The notes under the pieces were generated by a model. It made no database searches. It was not told the origin of the DNA and saw only the letters and a program-made list of their open reading frames with translations. From NCBI RefSeq assembly GCF_004123145.1, contig NZ_SDKC01000001.1, positions 2,637,501 through 2,701,500 of the forward strand: DNA of 64,000 bases. Direction: 5' to 3'. Below are positions 17,896-26,476 of this stretch, in pieces. The position numbers and the translations under genes are program-made. Each line of letters starts with the position of its first letter. The stretch's first letter is position 1. The DNA comes from Blautia faecicola. Lineage in GTDB: Bacteria; Bacillota; Clostridia; Lachnospirales; Lachnospiraceae.

Positions 17896-17986
17896 AGACA
17901 CACAATCCCTGTCTTCAGACTGAAACAACATAATAATGCTTTTCGATCTTTTGGAGTTCTGCTTTCTTCGGAAGCTCATCACCAAC

Positions 17987-18166
17987 TTTCCCAGCAGGTT
18001 TTCTGACTCACAGATCATCGCCTTGTCAAACCTTCTCACATGATCTCTCCATGCAATGGCATCCCATGACAACACTCCCTGTTCACAGTGACCGGATCGT
18101 TCAGGACTCCCACCTGATTCCCTATTATCCCCGCAGCAGCAACCGCCACCTTGAGGCACTGGAAAA
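17987..18166 (-). ncRNA. Cobalamin riboswitch aptamer
   Basis: Read on the minus strand it has the cobalamin aptamer landmarks in order: P1 5' arm TTTTCCAG (18166-18159), GTGCC, the core AGGGAATCAGGTG (18123-18111), GATCCGGTCACTGTGA, a large variable arm, then the B12-box-like GTCAGAAAACCTGC (18007-17994) and the closing P1 arm CTGGGAAA (17994-17987). Family knowledge: such riboswitches bind coenzyme B12 and switch off transport and synthesis genes. It lies upstream of the giant surface protein and ABC transporter genes and assigns the operon to corrinoid uptake. Confidence 0.88.
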
Positions 18167-18180
18167 CTCTGTCATCAGTA

Positions 18181-18208
18181 AGTATAACAAAGTCCCCAAA
18201 TAAGTCAA
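18181..18208 (-). promoter_or_regulatory. Sigma-A promoter of the cobalamin-riboswitch operon
   Basis: Minus strand: -35 TTGACT (18208-18203), spacer 16, -10 TATACT (18186-18181). The predicted start lies about 8 bases before the aptamer P1 arm, which fits a riboswitch leader. The rest of the gap up to 18404 is A/T-rich with one short palindrome (ACATATTTTAAATATGT, 18319-18335) and no gene. Confidence 0.7.
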
Positions 18209-18404
18209 CCCTTCTTTCCCGCTAATTCTCCCTCCATCGAATACCTATTTTATTTGCATAATCGCTCCCACGTTTTCTAATGAATGACTCTCTTTTCACT
18301 TTTTTCACTTCACAAATACATATTTTAAATATGTGTGTAAAAAGTACTATTATTCTTTTCAAACTTATCAGTTACCACCAAACTCAGAAACGCCTCACAC
18401 TTTT

Positions 18405-20432
18405 CTAAACTCTAACCCAAACCTCCATCTCATTCTCCCCCCTGTTAGCCCACGTATAATAAGGCACAAACCTCAACTCCACAGGCTTTCTCTCCTTCTT
18501 CTTATACACATGATACAATTCCCCCTCTTTCTTCGCCGTATCCACAACTCTATATCCCTCCATCAGCACAACCTTCACCTGATTTCTACAGATCTCCCCA
18601 TCCGAAACCCGTGCCTCAGCCTCCGGCTCCACCTCCAGAAGATGCAGATTCTCCCCATTATCCACCGCTTCCAGACAATACACAACCGGTCCGCGCATCA
18701 CTGCCACCCTGCCGGCATCCTCACGAACCCTTTCGTCCGCCTCTACCAGCCGTACCGGCATCGCAAAATGAAGCTTCACCGTATCACTTTCTCCCCATGC
18801 CTTCTTCACATACAGATACCCGTCTTTCACTGATACCTCGTCCTGCTCGGCGCCTTCCAGGGTATATGCCCCTTCACACCATCCCGGAATCCGCATCGCA
18901 AGTACAAACTCCGTTCCCTTCGCCTCTACCGTGACCGCAACCTCCCCGTCCCACGGCATCTGCGAATCCACACGCACCTGTACCTCGCGCTCGCCAACCA
19001 TTTTCTTCAATGTACTTCCCATATACAGATGTACAAACAGCGTATCCTCTTTCTCCGTAAACGCATACGCCCCGATCGAACTGATCAGTCTCGCCAGATT
19101 CGGCGGGCAGCATGCACAGCCAAACCATTTCTGCCGTACCGGTTTGACATGGAATTTTCTCTCATCCTTATGACACGCTTCCGGCAGTACCTCCAGCGGA
19201 TTTACATAGAAGAAACTCTTTCCGTCCAGTGCCATGCCGCTTAAAATCCCATTATACAGCGCCAGTTCCATCACATCCGCATATTTTGCATCCGGGCAGA
19301 TCTCCAGCATCCTTCTTGCAAAAAATACCAGACCGATCGAAGCACAGGTCTCCGCATACGCCGTATCATTCGGCAGATCATAGGGAAAGGAAAATGCTTC
19401 GCCGATATGTGTACCGCCGATTCCACCGGTGATATACATTTTCTCTTTTGTGATGCTGTCCCACAATTTCTCACACGCTGCATACAACGATTCGTCCCCG
19501 GTCATCCTTGCGATATCTGCCATACCGGAATACAGATACACCGCGCGCACCGAATGACCAACCGCTTCGTCCTGTTCCCTCACCGGCATATGTGCCTGAT
19601 TATATGCATATCTCAGATCATCCTCATGACCACGTTTCACCTCTTCCGGGTGCTCTTTATCAAAATAATACGGACGTTTTCCACGCTCATCGATAAAGAA
19701 TTTGCTCAGTTCCAGATATCTCGCCTCTCCGGTCACATCATACAGGCGAACCAGCGCCATCTCCGCAATCTCATGTCCCGGATAGCCCTTGCATTTTCCT
19801 TCCTCCGCGCCAAAATGCGCCGCCGCATAATCCGCAAACCGCGCCGCTGCCTTCAACAGCTTGTCTTTTCCCGTCGCCTCATAATAAGCCACCGCACCCT
19901 CGATCAGATGTCCCATACAGTACAGTTCATGATGATCTTTCAGATTGGTAAAAATATGATTCTTTCCATTAATAATATAGTAAGTATCCAGATATCCGTC
20001 GTCCTGCTGTGCCGCACACACGATATCGATCGCACCGTCTGCGATCCTTTCCAGTTCCGGATCCGGATGCTGGGTCAGAGAATAACCCACCGCCTCGATC
20101 CATTTGGAAAAATCACTGTCCTGAAAGACAAATCCATAAAATTTATCTTCCAGATGCTCCGGATCTTCCGGCAGTGTCTCAAAACCGCGGAAGGTATATT
20201 CCGGTTCCTTAAATGCATCTCCCCGTTCTCTTCTCTCCTGATTCTTTTTTGCCGCCACCTTAAAATTCCGCATGGCAAAACTCGGAGCCGCCCCCTCGAC
20301 CCGATCGTTCAACGCTTCCCACTGATACGGAATCACTTCTTTCCTTACCAGTTCCATCTCCCGCTTCCAGAAACTGTCATTGATCTGCATGCTGCGCAGT
20401 GACAGCGGATGTGAATACATTTTTTTATCCAT
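18405..20432 (-). CDS. Glycoside hydrolase family 127 (beta-L-arabinofuranosidase, DUF1680)
   Basis: 675 residues from the ATG at 20432, which has AGGAGG 8 bases upstream. The protein has the (alpha/alpha)6-barrel layout of GH127 followed by beta domains. The zinc-thiolate catalytic centre is visible: AETCASIG supplies a Glu and a Cys, and WFGCACCPPNLAR supplies the Cys pair whose one member acts as nucleophile. The family releases beta-L-arabinofuranose from plant arabino-oligosaccharides. No signal peptide, so it acts on imported oligosaccharides in the cytoplasm. Divergent from an AraC-type regulator that probably controls it. Confidence 0.9.
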   Translation of the reverse strand: MDKKMYSHPLSLRSMQINDSFWKREMELVRKEVIPYQWEALNDRVEGAAPSFAMRNFKVAAKKNQERRERGDAFKEPEYTFRGFETLPEDPEHLEDKFYGFVFQDSDFSKWIEAVGYSLTQHPDPELERIADGAIDIVCAAQQDDGYLDTYYIINGKNHIFTNLKDHHELYCMGHLIEGAVAYYEATGKDKLLKAAARFADYAAAHFGAEEGKCKGYPGHEIAEMALVRLYDVTGEARYLELSKFFIDERGKRPYYFDKEHPEEVKRGHEDDLRYAYNQAHMPVREQDEAVGHSVRAVYLYSGMADIARMTGDESLYAACEKLWDSITKEKMYITGGIGGTHIGEAFSFPYDLPNDTAYAETCASIGLVFFARRMLEICPDAKYADVMELALYNGILSGMALDGKSFFYVNPLEVLPEACHKDERKFHVKPVRQKWFGCACCPPNLARLISSIGAYAFTEKEDTLFVHLYMGSTLKKMVGEREVQVRVDSQMPWDGEVAVTVEAKGTEFVLAMRIPGWCEGAYTLEGAEQDEVSVKDGYLYVKKAWGESDTVKLHFAMPVRLVEADERVREDAGRVAVMRGPVVYCLEAVDNGENLHLLEVEPEAEARVSDGEICRNQVKVVLMEGYRVVDTAKKEGELYHVYKKKERKPVELRFVPYYTWANRGENEMEVWVRV

Positions 20433-20526
20433 TTGCAATACCTCCTGTTTGCGATTATACTTACGGTAGGACTTGAACCTCACGTTTTTCTGGTTCTATC
20501 CTAATATAATTTTGCTGATTTATACA

Positions 20527-20555
20527 TTGATCATATGGAAACCGGCATGTATAAA
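20527..20555 (+). promoter_or_regulatory. Candidate promoter of the AraC-type regulator gene
   Basis: -35 TTGATC (20527-20532), spacer 17, -10 TATAAA (20550-20555). The pattern is good, but the predicted start leaves hardly any leader for the ribosome site before the ATG at 20572, so the true start codon may be the ATG at 20590 or another promoter is used. On the other strand a GAACC...GGTTC inverted repeat (20475-20496) lies upstream of the glycosidase gene and could be an operator. Confidence 0.35.
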
Positions 20556-20571
20556 CTGGAAAGGTCTTACG

Positions 20572-21411
20572 ATGGTACTTCTTGAGAAAATGAAACTGCA
20601 TACGGTCGCAAGTGGCAACTATGTTACATCCGTCCACGGGATGCTGCACCCGGACCGTATTTTAAAAGAACACGATTTTTTATATATTTTAGATGGAACC
20701 TGGGAAATCCGGGAAGATGGCGTGATCTATCAGCTGCACAGCGACGATCTTCTGATTCTTGCTGCCGGACGTCATCATTATGGACTGAAGATGTGTAATC
20801 CAGGAAACCGTCATATGTATATCCATGTACTTCCCACCCGCGCGGAAGAACAGTATAACCCGTCTCACACCACAACGGATGACCTGCCCGGAACGGAAAA
20901 CGAGCTGTTCTCCTATTCCAGTCTGCTGCACTGTCAGCAGGCTCCCCGCGTCCGGCAGTATATCCAGGATATGATCTCTGTCTTATGGAGCCAGTCCATA
21001 GAACGGGAAAACCGGCTTTCTTTACTTTTTTCGCTTCTTCTGTGTGAACTTTCCCAGTTAGAAGCACAAAAAAACAGCCGGAAACCCTCCGATCCTATGA
21101 TTGAAGAGATCATCCGACTGATTCATTCTACACCGCAGACCTTTTTTTCCGCTTCGGAAATCGCCTCCCGATATTATATCTGTGAGCGTACCCTGAACAA
21201 CCGCTTTCATAAAAACTGTGGAAAAACCTTCCCTGCGTTTCAGATGGAAACCCGGCTTGAGATGGTCCGCCAGTTTCTCCTAGCCCAGCCAGACACCAAG
21301 TTGCGTGAAGCCGCTATCAACTACGGATTCTGCGATGAATTTCATCTGAGTAAAGCCTTTAAAAGGCAGTTCGGCCTCTCTCCGTCCCGTTACCGACAGA
21401 TTCATGGATAA
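20572..21411 (+). CDS. AraC-family transcriptional regulator with cupin sensor domain
   Basis: 279 residues from the ATG at 20572, which has GGAAAGG 7 bases upstream. The N-terminal 100 residues look like an AraC-type cupin ligand domain (LYILDGTWEIREDGVIYQLHSDDLLILAAGRHHYG). The last 100 residues carry two helix-turn-helix motifs (TFFSASEIASRYYICERTLNNRFHK and REAAINYGFCDEFHLSKAFKRQFG) ending in SPSRYR, typical of AraC/XylS. The divergent neighbour is a GH127 arabinofuranosidase, so a role as sugar-responsive activator of that gene is likely. Confidence 0.88.
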   Translation: MVLLEKMKLHTVASGNYVTSVHGMLHPDRILKEHDFLYILDGTWEIREDGVIYQLHSDDLLILAAGRHHYGLKMCNPGNRHMYIHVLPTRAEEQYNPSHTTTDDLPGTENELFSYSSLLHCQQAPRVRQYIQDMISVLWSQSIERENRLSLLFSLLLCELSQLEAQKNSRKPSDPMIEEIIRLIHSTPQTFFSASEIASRYYICERTLNNRFHKNCGKTFPAFQMETRLEMVRQFLLAQPDTKLREAAINYGFCDEFHLSKAFKRQFGLSPSRYRQIHG

Positions 21412-21424
21412 CACAGGAAAAATC

Positions 21425-22207
21425 CTAGCCTTTCATCCGCTGATGCAGAGCTGCCACCAGATGAGCGACCTTTTCTTTTGTATCTTCCCGGCTGTACGGT
21501 ACTCTGGCTGCAATCCGGTCGATATAATGATTCTCCCGGATGATCTGCCAGGTTTCCGGGAAATTGATATCAAAATACAGTGCCAAGTAGGACACCCAGT
21601 AATCCATCCCCGATACGCGGTTCGCAGAAAGCACGGATTCTCCCGCCAGACAGGACGCCCACACTTTTTCAGAAATCGGACTTGCTCCCACGGTCGCTTC
21701 ATCCATATCCAGCAGCGTCTCCATCGTCTCTTCCAGTTTTACCCGGCAGTTATCCAGCTTGTCTGCATCCCGGATCAGCCGTGCATGCAGCAGCGTGTGC
21801 GCATCGCTAATCCCTTCCAGACGAAAATCGCTGTGTTTTGCGATTGCTGTCTCGATCAGTTTGTCAAACGTATCTTCTTTTACAAACCGTCGTATCATTT
21901 TCTCCGGTCCGAAAAGCAGCTCTGCGCCATACACCGCATGATCCATGGTTCCCGGCTCAAAACTGTGGAATCGCCTGATCTGCTCAAACCGTCCGATATC
22001 GTGCAGCAGCCCGATGATCTTCGCCAACTGAACATCTTCCTGTCCCAGATGCATCCGGGTTGCGATCTTTTCCGCACATTCTACCACACAGTAGGTATGT
22101 ACGATTTTCAGATGAATCTTGTCATCCGTCCTGTCATATTCATCCAGATACGTTTCAAAAGCCGCCTTTGCCGCTTCAAAATCAATATGCAATTCCTGTT
22201 TCTCCAC
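21425..22207 (-). CDS. HD-domain phosphohydrolase
   Basis: 260 residues from a GTG at 22207, chosen because AGGAGG lies 7-8 bases upstream; a longer GTG start at 22297 has no ribosome site. It has a metal-binding HD domain with His (HTYCVVECAEKI), the His-Asp doublet in IIGLLHDIGRFEQIRRF, and a downstream Asp (LIRDADKLDN). Family members hydrolyse phosphate esters of nucleotides or signalling nucleotides. The substrate is unknown. Its neighbours give no clear link. Confidence 0.8.
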   Translation of the reverse strand: MEKQELHIDFEAAKAAFETYLDEYDRTDDKIHLKIVHTYCVVECAEKIATRMHLGQEDVQLAKIIGLLHDIGRFEQIRRFHSFEPGTMDHAVYGAELLFGPEKMIRRFVKEDTFDKLIETAIAKHSDFRLEGISDAHTLLHARLIRDADKLDNCRVKLEETMETLLDMDEATVGASPISEKVWASCLAGESVLSANRVSGMDYWVSYLALYFDINFPETWQIIRENHYIDRIAARVPYSREDTKEKVAHLVAALHQRMKG

Positions 22208-22227
22208 CCTTTTTTCCTCCTGTTTTA

Positions 22228-22254
22228 GTAACTGTTCCGTACCTTCACAGTTAC
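22228..22254. repeat. Short palindromic hairpin upstream of the HD-domain gene
   Basis: Perfect 8-base arms GTAACTGT and ACAGTTAC around an 11-base loop, lying just upstream of the AGGAGG site of the HD gene. The 9-mer GTAACTGTT also occurs in two other intergenic places (8696-8704 and 10884-10892), more than expected by chance in 64 kb, so it may be part of a small dispersed repeat. Confidence 0.4.
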
Positions 22255-22393
22255 CCGTTTTACAACAATGCTTCGCAGACTTTTTCCAGATTGTCACGGA
22301 TCTTGAACCGAAATTTCCAAGAATACCTTATTATTTTGTTTTCAGAATCCTTGTATATTATAACATATTTTTTTCATACCTTACTACTCTATT

Positions 22394-23215
22394 TTATCTT
22401 CCAAGTTCCCAGAACGCAACCGCACTCGCCGCTGCCACATTCAGAGAATCCACGCCGTGGCTCATCGGGATCTTCACAGTATAATCACACGCTTCCATCG
22501 TCTCTGCCAGAAGTCCCTCTCCTTCCGTTCCGAGAATGATCGCCAGTTTTTCTTGGCTTTTCAATCCGGGATCATCGATCTCCACGGAATCATTCCGAAG
22601 TGCCATCGCCACGGTTTTAAAACCGATTTCTCGTAACTGCTCTATCCCCTGTGCCGGCCACACCGTCTTTTTATCAAAATACGTCCACGGAATCTGAAAT
22701 ACCGTTCCCATACTGACTCTCGCCGCCCGGCGATAGAGCGGATCGCTGCACCCTCCGGTCAGAAGTACGGCATCCATGTGAAGTGCCGCCGCCGAGCGAA
22801 AGATAGCTCCCACATTCGTCGGATTCACAACATTTTCCAGAATCGTAATCCGCCTTGCTCCCCGGCAGACCTCTTCCACCGAAGGAAGCTCTCTCCTTCT
22901 CATTGCACAAAGCATCCCTCTCGTCATGGCAAAACCGGTAAGTTTCCGTAACACCGCATCCTCCGCCGTATAGACCGGGACTTCGTCCCACCGCTCCAGA
23001 ATCTCCACCGCTTCCCGATCCATATCCTGATGCGCCACCAGAAAAGAGATCGGCTCATACCCCGCCTGCAGCGCCCGACCGATCACCTTCGGACTCTCCG
23101 CAACAAAAATCCCCGGCTTCGGCTCCGCATACCGCAGCAGCTGCACTTCCGATAATCGCGCATACAGATCCAGGTTCGGGTCGTTGAAATTTGTGATTTC
23201 TATATGATTTTTCAT
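22394..23215 (-). CDS. SpoU/TrmH-family RNA 2'-O-ribose methyltransferase
   Basis: 273 residues from the ATG at 23215, preceded by AGAGGT. An N-terminal substrate-binding region (about 1-110) precedes a knotted SPOUT domain with the three SpoU motifs: NVVNPTNVGAIFRSAAAL, AIILGTEGEGLL and IPMSHGVDSLNVAAASAVAF. These bind SAM in the trefoil knot and methylate the 2'-OH of a nucleotide in 23S rRNA or tRNA. The exact RNA site cannot be told. It lies just after a broken YhcG-type gene. Confidence 0.88.
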   Translation of the reverse strand: MKNHIEITNFNDPNLDLYARLSEVQLLRYAEPKPGIFVAESPKVIGRALQAGYEPISFLVAHQDMDREAVEILERWDEVPVYTAEDAVLRKLTGFAMTRGMLCAMRRRELPSVEEVCRGARRITILENVVNPTNVGAIFRSAAALHMDAVLLTGGCSDPLYRRAARVSMGTVFQIPWTYFDKKTVWPAQGIEQLREIGFKTVAMALRNDSVEIDDPGLKSQEKLAIILGTEGEGLLAETMEACDYTVKIPMSHGVDSLNVAAASAVAFWELGR

Positions 23216-23225
23216 GATTATACCT

Positions 23226-23614
23226 CTACTCTTCATCTAACATCTGTTCTTCCAGCAGTTTTTGCAGAGCTTCTTTGCTCGGTAAAATTGTCTCGTACTT
23301 GCTTGCAAAAATCTGTGTATTATCTTCCGGTAAAGTCATTTCTACAACAGCATTATTCTTATCTCTGCACAGCACAATACCTATTGTTGGGTTCTCGTCA
23401 GACAGCTTTACCTTGCGGTCATAGTAATAAACATACATCTGCATCTGACCGATATCCTGATGCTTAAGTTCACCGATTTTCAAATCAAACAGTACAAAGC
23501 AGCGCAACAGCCGATTATAAAAAACCAGGTCAACCATGAAGTATTCTTTAAAAATTCCTGATCAATAGCTGGATCTTTCTTTTTATGTGATGTTTTTGAT
23601 AACATATCTCCCAT
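23226..23614 (-). pseudogene. Broken YhcG/DUF1016-type PDDEXK nuclease gene
   Basis: The last 103 codons (23226-23537) match the C-terminal nuclease domain of the DUF1016/YhcG family (VDLVFYNRLLRCFVLFDLKIG, LKHQDIGQMQMYVYYYDRKV, IGIVLCRDKNNAVVEMTLPE). Full members have about 330-360 residues, so most of the gene is missing. A start ATG with AGGAGG exists at 23614, but its short frame (about 24 codons before the junction) is out of phase with the nuclease part, and the nuclease frame is closed upstream by TGA. This looks like an internal deletion. Inactive. Confidence 0.7.
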
Positions 23615-23685
23615 GCTGCGCCTCCTTATCATTTATTTCATACTCTTTCTGATTTCACATCCGTAAGATATGTTTTCATATAAAA

Positions 23686-23730
23686 GATCCGAGCTTTTCC
23701 GGAATGTTGCCCATACCTGAAAAGCTCGGA
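23686..23730 (-). terminator. Hairpin terminator after the TrmA-family methyltransferase gene
   Basis: Eleven-base arms CCGAGCTTTTC and GAAAAGCTCGG; on the minus strand followed by ATCTTTTATAT. It lies about 25 bases after the stop of the methyltransferase gene and closes the long operon that begins near 28735. Confidence 0.65.
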
Positions 23731-23751
23731 AATGCACTTGCCTGCTATTAT

Positions 23752-24912
23752 TTATTTCTCTTTTCTCACCATCGACACGATACATTCCACATGCTCCGTG
23801 AACGGGAACATATCGACCGGGCAGATTTTGGATACTTCGTATTTTTTCTTAGTCAGATATTTCAGATCCCTTGCCATTGTCTCCGGGTTGCAAGAGATGT
23901 AGACAATTTTTTTCGGAGCCAGTCTGGCTACGGACTGTAAGAATGCCTCGGCGCTTCCGGCTCTCGGGGGATCCATGAAGACGACGTCCATGCTCTCTCC
24001 GCGTTCTGCCATCGCTACCATGAATTCGCCGGCGTCTGCCTGGTAGAAACGGATATTTTTCACACCGTTTCCTTTTGCGTTGCCGATCGCATCTTTTACC
24101 GCTTCACGGTTCAGTTCCACACCGATGACCTCTTTCGCATGCTTGGAAGCGATCATACCGATGGTTCCGATTCCACAGTAGGCATCCAGTACCCGTTCTT
24201 TTCCTTTCAGATCTGCCAGACGAATCGCTTTTTTATACAGGCGTTCGGTCTGTACCGGATTGATCTGATAGAACGAATGTGGGGAGATACGGAAGATATA
24301 TCCGCAGAGTTCATCCTGAATATAGCCTTTTCCATACAGCACAATGTTCCGTTCTCCAAGAATCATGCTGGTCTTTTTATCGTTGATATTTAAGAACACA
24401 GAAGTAACCTCCGGGTGCTCTTTTCGCAATGCTTTGACGAAATTATTTTTCGAAGGAAATACCGGGGATGCAGTTACCAGAACCACAAGCATCTCGCCGG
24501 TCTTTCTTCCGGTGCGGATCAGAACGTGACGCAGCAGACCATAGCCGCTGTCCTCATTGTAAATCTTGATCTTAAAGGACTTTGCCAGTTTCCGGATCGT
24601 CTGGATCACCTCGTCCGCTTTCTGATTCTCAATCTGACAGACATCAATCGGCACCAGACGGTGGCTTCCTTCTTCGTATCGTCCGACGGCAATATCGCCG
24701 GTACGCATATGCTTATATGTCGCATGTACCTTGTTCCGGTAATAATATGGATCGTCCATTCCCATGATCGGTTCCGGTTTTCCAAAATCTTTTAACAGTT
24801 TCCGTACTTTCTTTTCTTTCTCCTTCAGCTGCTTTTCATACGGAATTCCCTGATATTTGCAGCCACCGCATTTTTTCTCATACGGACATTTTGCTTTTTC
24901 TTCAATCTTCAT
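23752..24912 (-). CDS. rlmD: 23S rRNA (uracil-5-)-methyltransferase, RlmD/RlmCD type
   Basis: 386 residues, TrmA/RumA family. The N-terminus carries the Fe-S cysteine set CPYEKKCGGCKYQ. The C-terminal Rossmann domain has VLDAYCGIGTIGMIA (SAM binding), VFMDPPRAG and the catalytic cysteine in VYISCNPETMARDL. No TRAM domain is seen, so it is the short form common in Firmicutes. It makes 5-methyluridine in 23S rRNA. It follows the HPr gene by 2 bases. Confidence 0.92.
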   Translation of the reverse strand: MKIEEKAKCPYEKKCGGCKYQGIPYEKQLKEKEKKVRKLLKDFGKPEPIMGMDDPYYYRNKVHATYKHMRTGDIAVGRYEEGSHRLVPIDVCQIENQKADEVIQTIRKLAKSFKIKIYNEDSGYGLLRHVLIRTGRKTGEMLVVLVTASPVFPSKNNFVKALRKEHPEVTSVFLNINDKKTSMILGERNIVLYGKGYIQDELCGYIFRISPHSFYQINPVQTERLYKKAIRLADLKGKERVLDAYCGIGTIGMIASKHAKEVIGVELNREAVKDAIGNAKGNGVKNIRFYQADAGEFMVAMAERGESMDVVFMDPPRAGSAEAFLQSVARLAPKKIVYISCNPETMARDLKYLTKKKYEVSKICPVDMFPFTEHVECIVSMVRKEK

Positions 24913-24914
24913 TT

Positions 24915-25178
24915 CTATTCGCCCAGTCCTGCTTCTATGGCTTCCACCATTTTTTTCAGTGCTTCTTCTTCGTCCTCACCCTCGCAGATCAGTTCGATCT
25001 CATCCCCGCTTTTCACGCAGGCACCAAGTACGCTCAGCACACTCTTTGCATTAGAAGTACCGCCGTCAAAAGCAAAGGTGACCTTCGATTTGAACTGGAT
25101 TGCTGTCTTGCATAATTCTCCTGCAGGACGCAGATGCAGTCCGGTAGGATTCTTTATTGTAACTTTTTTACTAACCAT
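24915..25178 (-). CDS. ptsH: HPr-family phosphocarrier protein
   Basis: 87 residues, the normal HPr length. The phosphorylation site His15 lies in PTGLHLRPAG, and the regulatory Ser46 in SNAKSVLSVL. Both are present, so it can carry phosphate in the sugar phosphotransferase system and could also serve as a CcpA co-effector. No enzyme I gene is nearby; instead it sits in an operon with c-di-AMP genes and an rRNA methyltransferase. GAGG lies upstream of the ATG. Confidence 0.93.
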   Translation of the reverse strand: MVSKKVTIKNPTGLHLRPAGELCKTAIQFKSKVTFAFDGGTSNAKSVLSVLGACVKSGDEIELICEGEDEEEALKKMVEAIEAGLGE

Positions 25179-25189
25179 TTCTAATTCCT

Positions 25190-26476
25190 CTACTCGCTTG
25201 TTTTATCTGCCTGGTTCAGCTGTACGGTAGCCTGCACTTCTTCTACCTGTTCATAGCCATCCGGCAGCGTAATCGTAACCGGAATCGTATATTCTCCGGC
25301 TGTTTTTCCTGTCAGGTCGATCACGGCTTTGATATCTCCTGTTTTCAGGGCATCCAGATTCGCTTCCGTTCCTTTGACACGGATCGAGATCTCATCTTTG
25401 TTATAACTTGCCCTCAGGTCAGAAGCCAGCCCCTGTATCTGGATCGCATCTGTTTTCAGATTATATTCCCTGCTTCCGTATGGCAGAATGCTGACTTTTA
25501 CAGCCACAGACTGTCCCACTTCTTCCGGAATCTTCAGTTCATCTTCTTCCGAAATCAGTGCACTGAGTTTTACATTTGCCTCCAGATCCGAATTGATACC
25601 GTCTACATTGATCAGCTCGCCAGGGATCTCCAGCGTATTTCCATTATCCTCCAGTTTCTTTAACGCCGCTTCACTTCCGGCGATGGAAATCGTCTCCGGC
25701 GTTGTGGTGATCTTATCCACCTGATATCCCTTTGCCGGTGTTCCGCTGTAATTTGCCTTGATCTTTACATCATCCTGTACCCGCCACAGCTTCATCAGCA
25801 CATTCACATAATGGTCATCGCTGATATTGAAAAATTGCAGGTATTCCTCCGACATCGGTTCCCCATTCTGATCGATCAGGGTGATCTTTGCTTTCTTCGT
25901 GGCATCCATCGTCATACCGTCCGCCGACACAGTAGCCACCACACTCTTAATCTTATTTACCACAGATTCCGGTCCCTGAATCTGAATCTTTTCCGGATCT
26001 GTTGTACATTCGCCTACCACATAACCGCTTCCCGGTGTTCCTGTGGACATACCGGTTACCAGAAATTCCTTCGTCGCAGTATCTTCAATCGTTACCGGGA
26101 TCGTCTTCGGAATGATGGTCACATCTTCTTCCGAAATTCCGCTGACAGACTTCAGCGTAACCGGTACATATGCCGGATTCGTGTCCATGTTGACGATCTG
26201 TGTCAGATCTGCTTCCACGGCAATATCCGTTCTTCCTTCCACCACCGATTTTTTCCCGGTCACATACACCGTTACGGTCTGGTATTCGTCTGCAATCTGA
26301 TACGATTTTCCCGCATCCAGGATATATCCGTCATTTTTCACTTCTACTTTTACACCGGAATACCGTACATTGGTGCGTACCGGATCAACCGTCCCGGAAA
26401 CAAGAATCCAGATCACACAGGCAATCAATACGGAAATGACCTTCAGGCTGAGATTATTCGCCAGTTTTTTCTTCAT
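25190..26476 (-). CDS. cdaR: YbbR-domain protein, regulator of diadenylate cyclase (CdaR)
   Basis: 428 residues from the ATG at 26476, which overlaps the end of cdaA by 23 bases. One N-terminal membrane helix (SLKVISVLIACVIWILVSG) anchors an extracellular part made of four YbbR-type beta domains, recognisable by repeated xVxVxxxG...GYxV segments such as GTPGSGYVVGECTTDPEKIQIQG and GTPAKGYQVDKITTTPETISIAG. In Firmicutes CdaR binds and modulates CdaA in the membrane. The cdaA-cdaR order here is the standard pair. Confidence 0.9.
   Translation of the reverse strand: MKKKLANNLSLKVISVLIACVIWILVSGTVDPVRTNVRYSGVKVEVKNDGYILDAGKSYQIADEYQTVTVYVTGKKSVVEGRTDIAVEADLTQIVNMDTNPAYVPVTLKSVSGISEEDVTIIPKTIPVTIEDTATKEFLVTGMSTGTPGSGYVVGECTTDPEKIQIQGPESVVNKIKSVVATVSADGMTMDATKKAKITLIDQNGEPMSEEYLQFFNISDDHYVNVLMKLWRVQDDVKIKANYSGTPAKGYQVDKITTTPETISIAGSEAALKKLEDNGNTLEIPGELINVDGINSDLEANVKLSALISEEDELKIPEEVGQSVAVKVSILPYGSREYNLKTDAIQIQGLASDLRASYNKDEISIRVKGTEANLDALKTGDIKAVIDLTGKTAGEYTIPVTITLPDGYEQVEEVQATVQLNQADKTSE

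Noticed and set aside
19407-20402. Plus-strand open frame of 331 codons opposite the GH127 gene
   Set aside because: Antisense to an intact glycosidase with catalytic residues; composition typical of a shadow frame.
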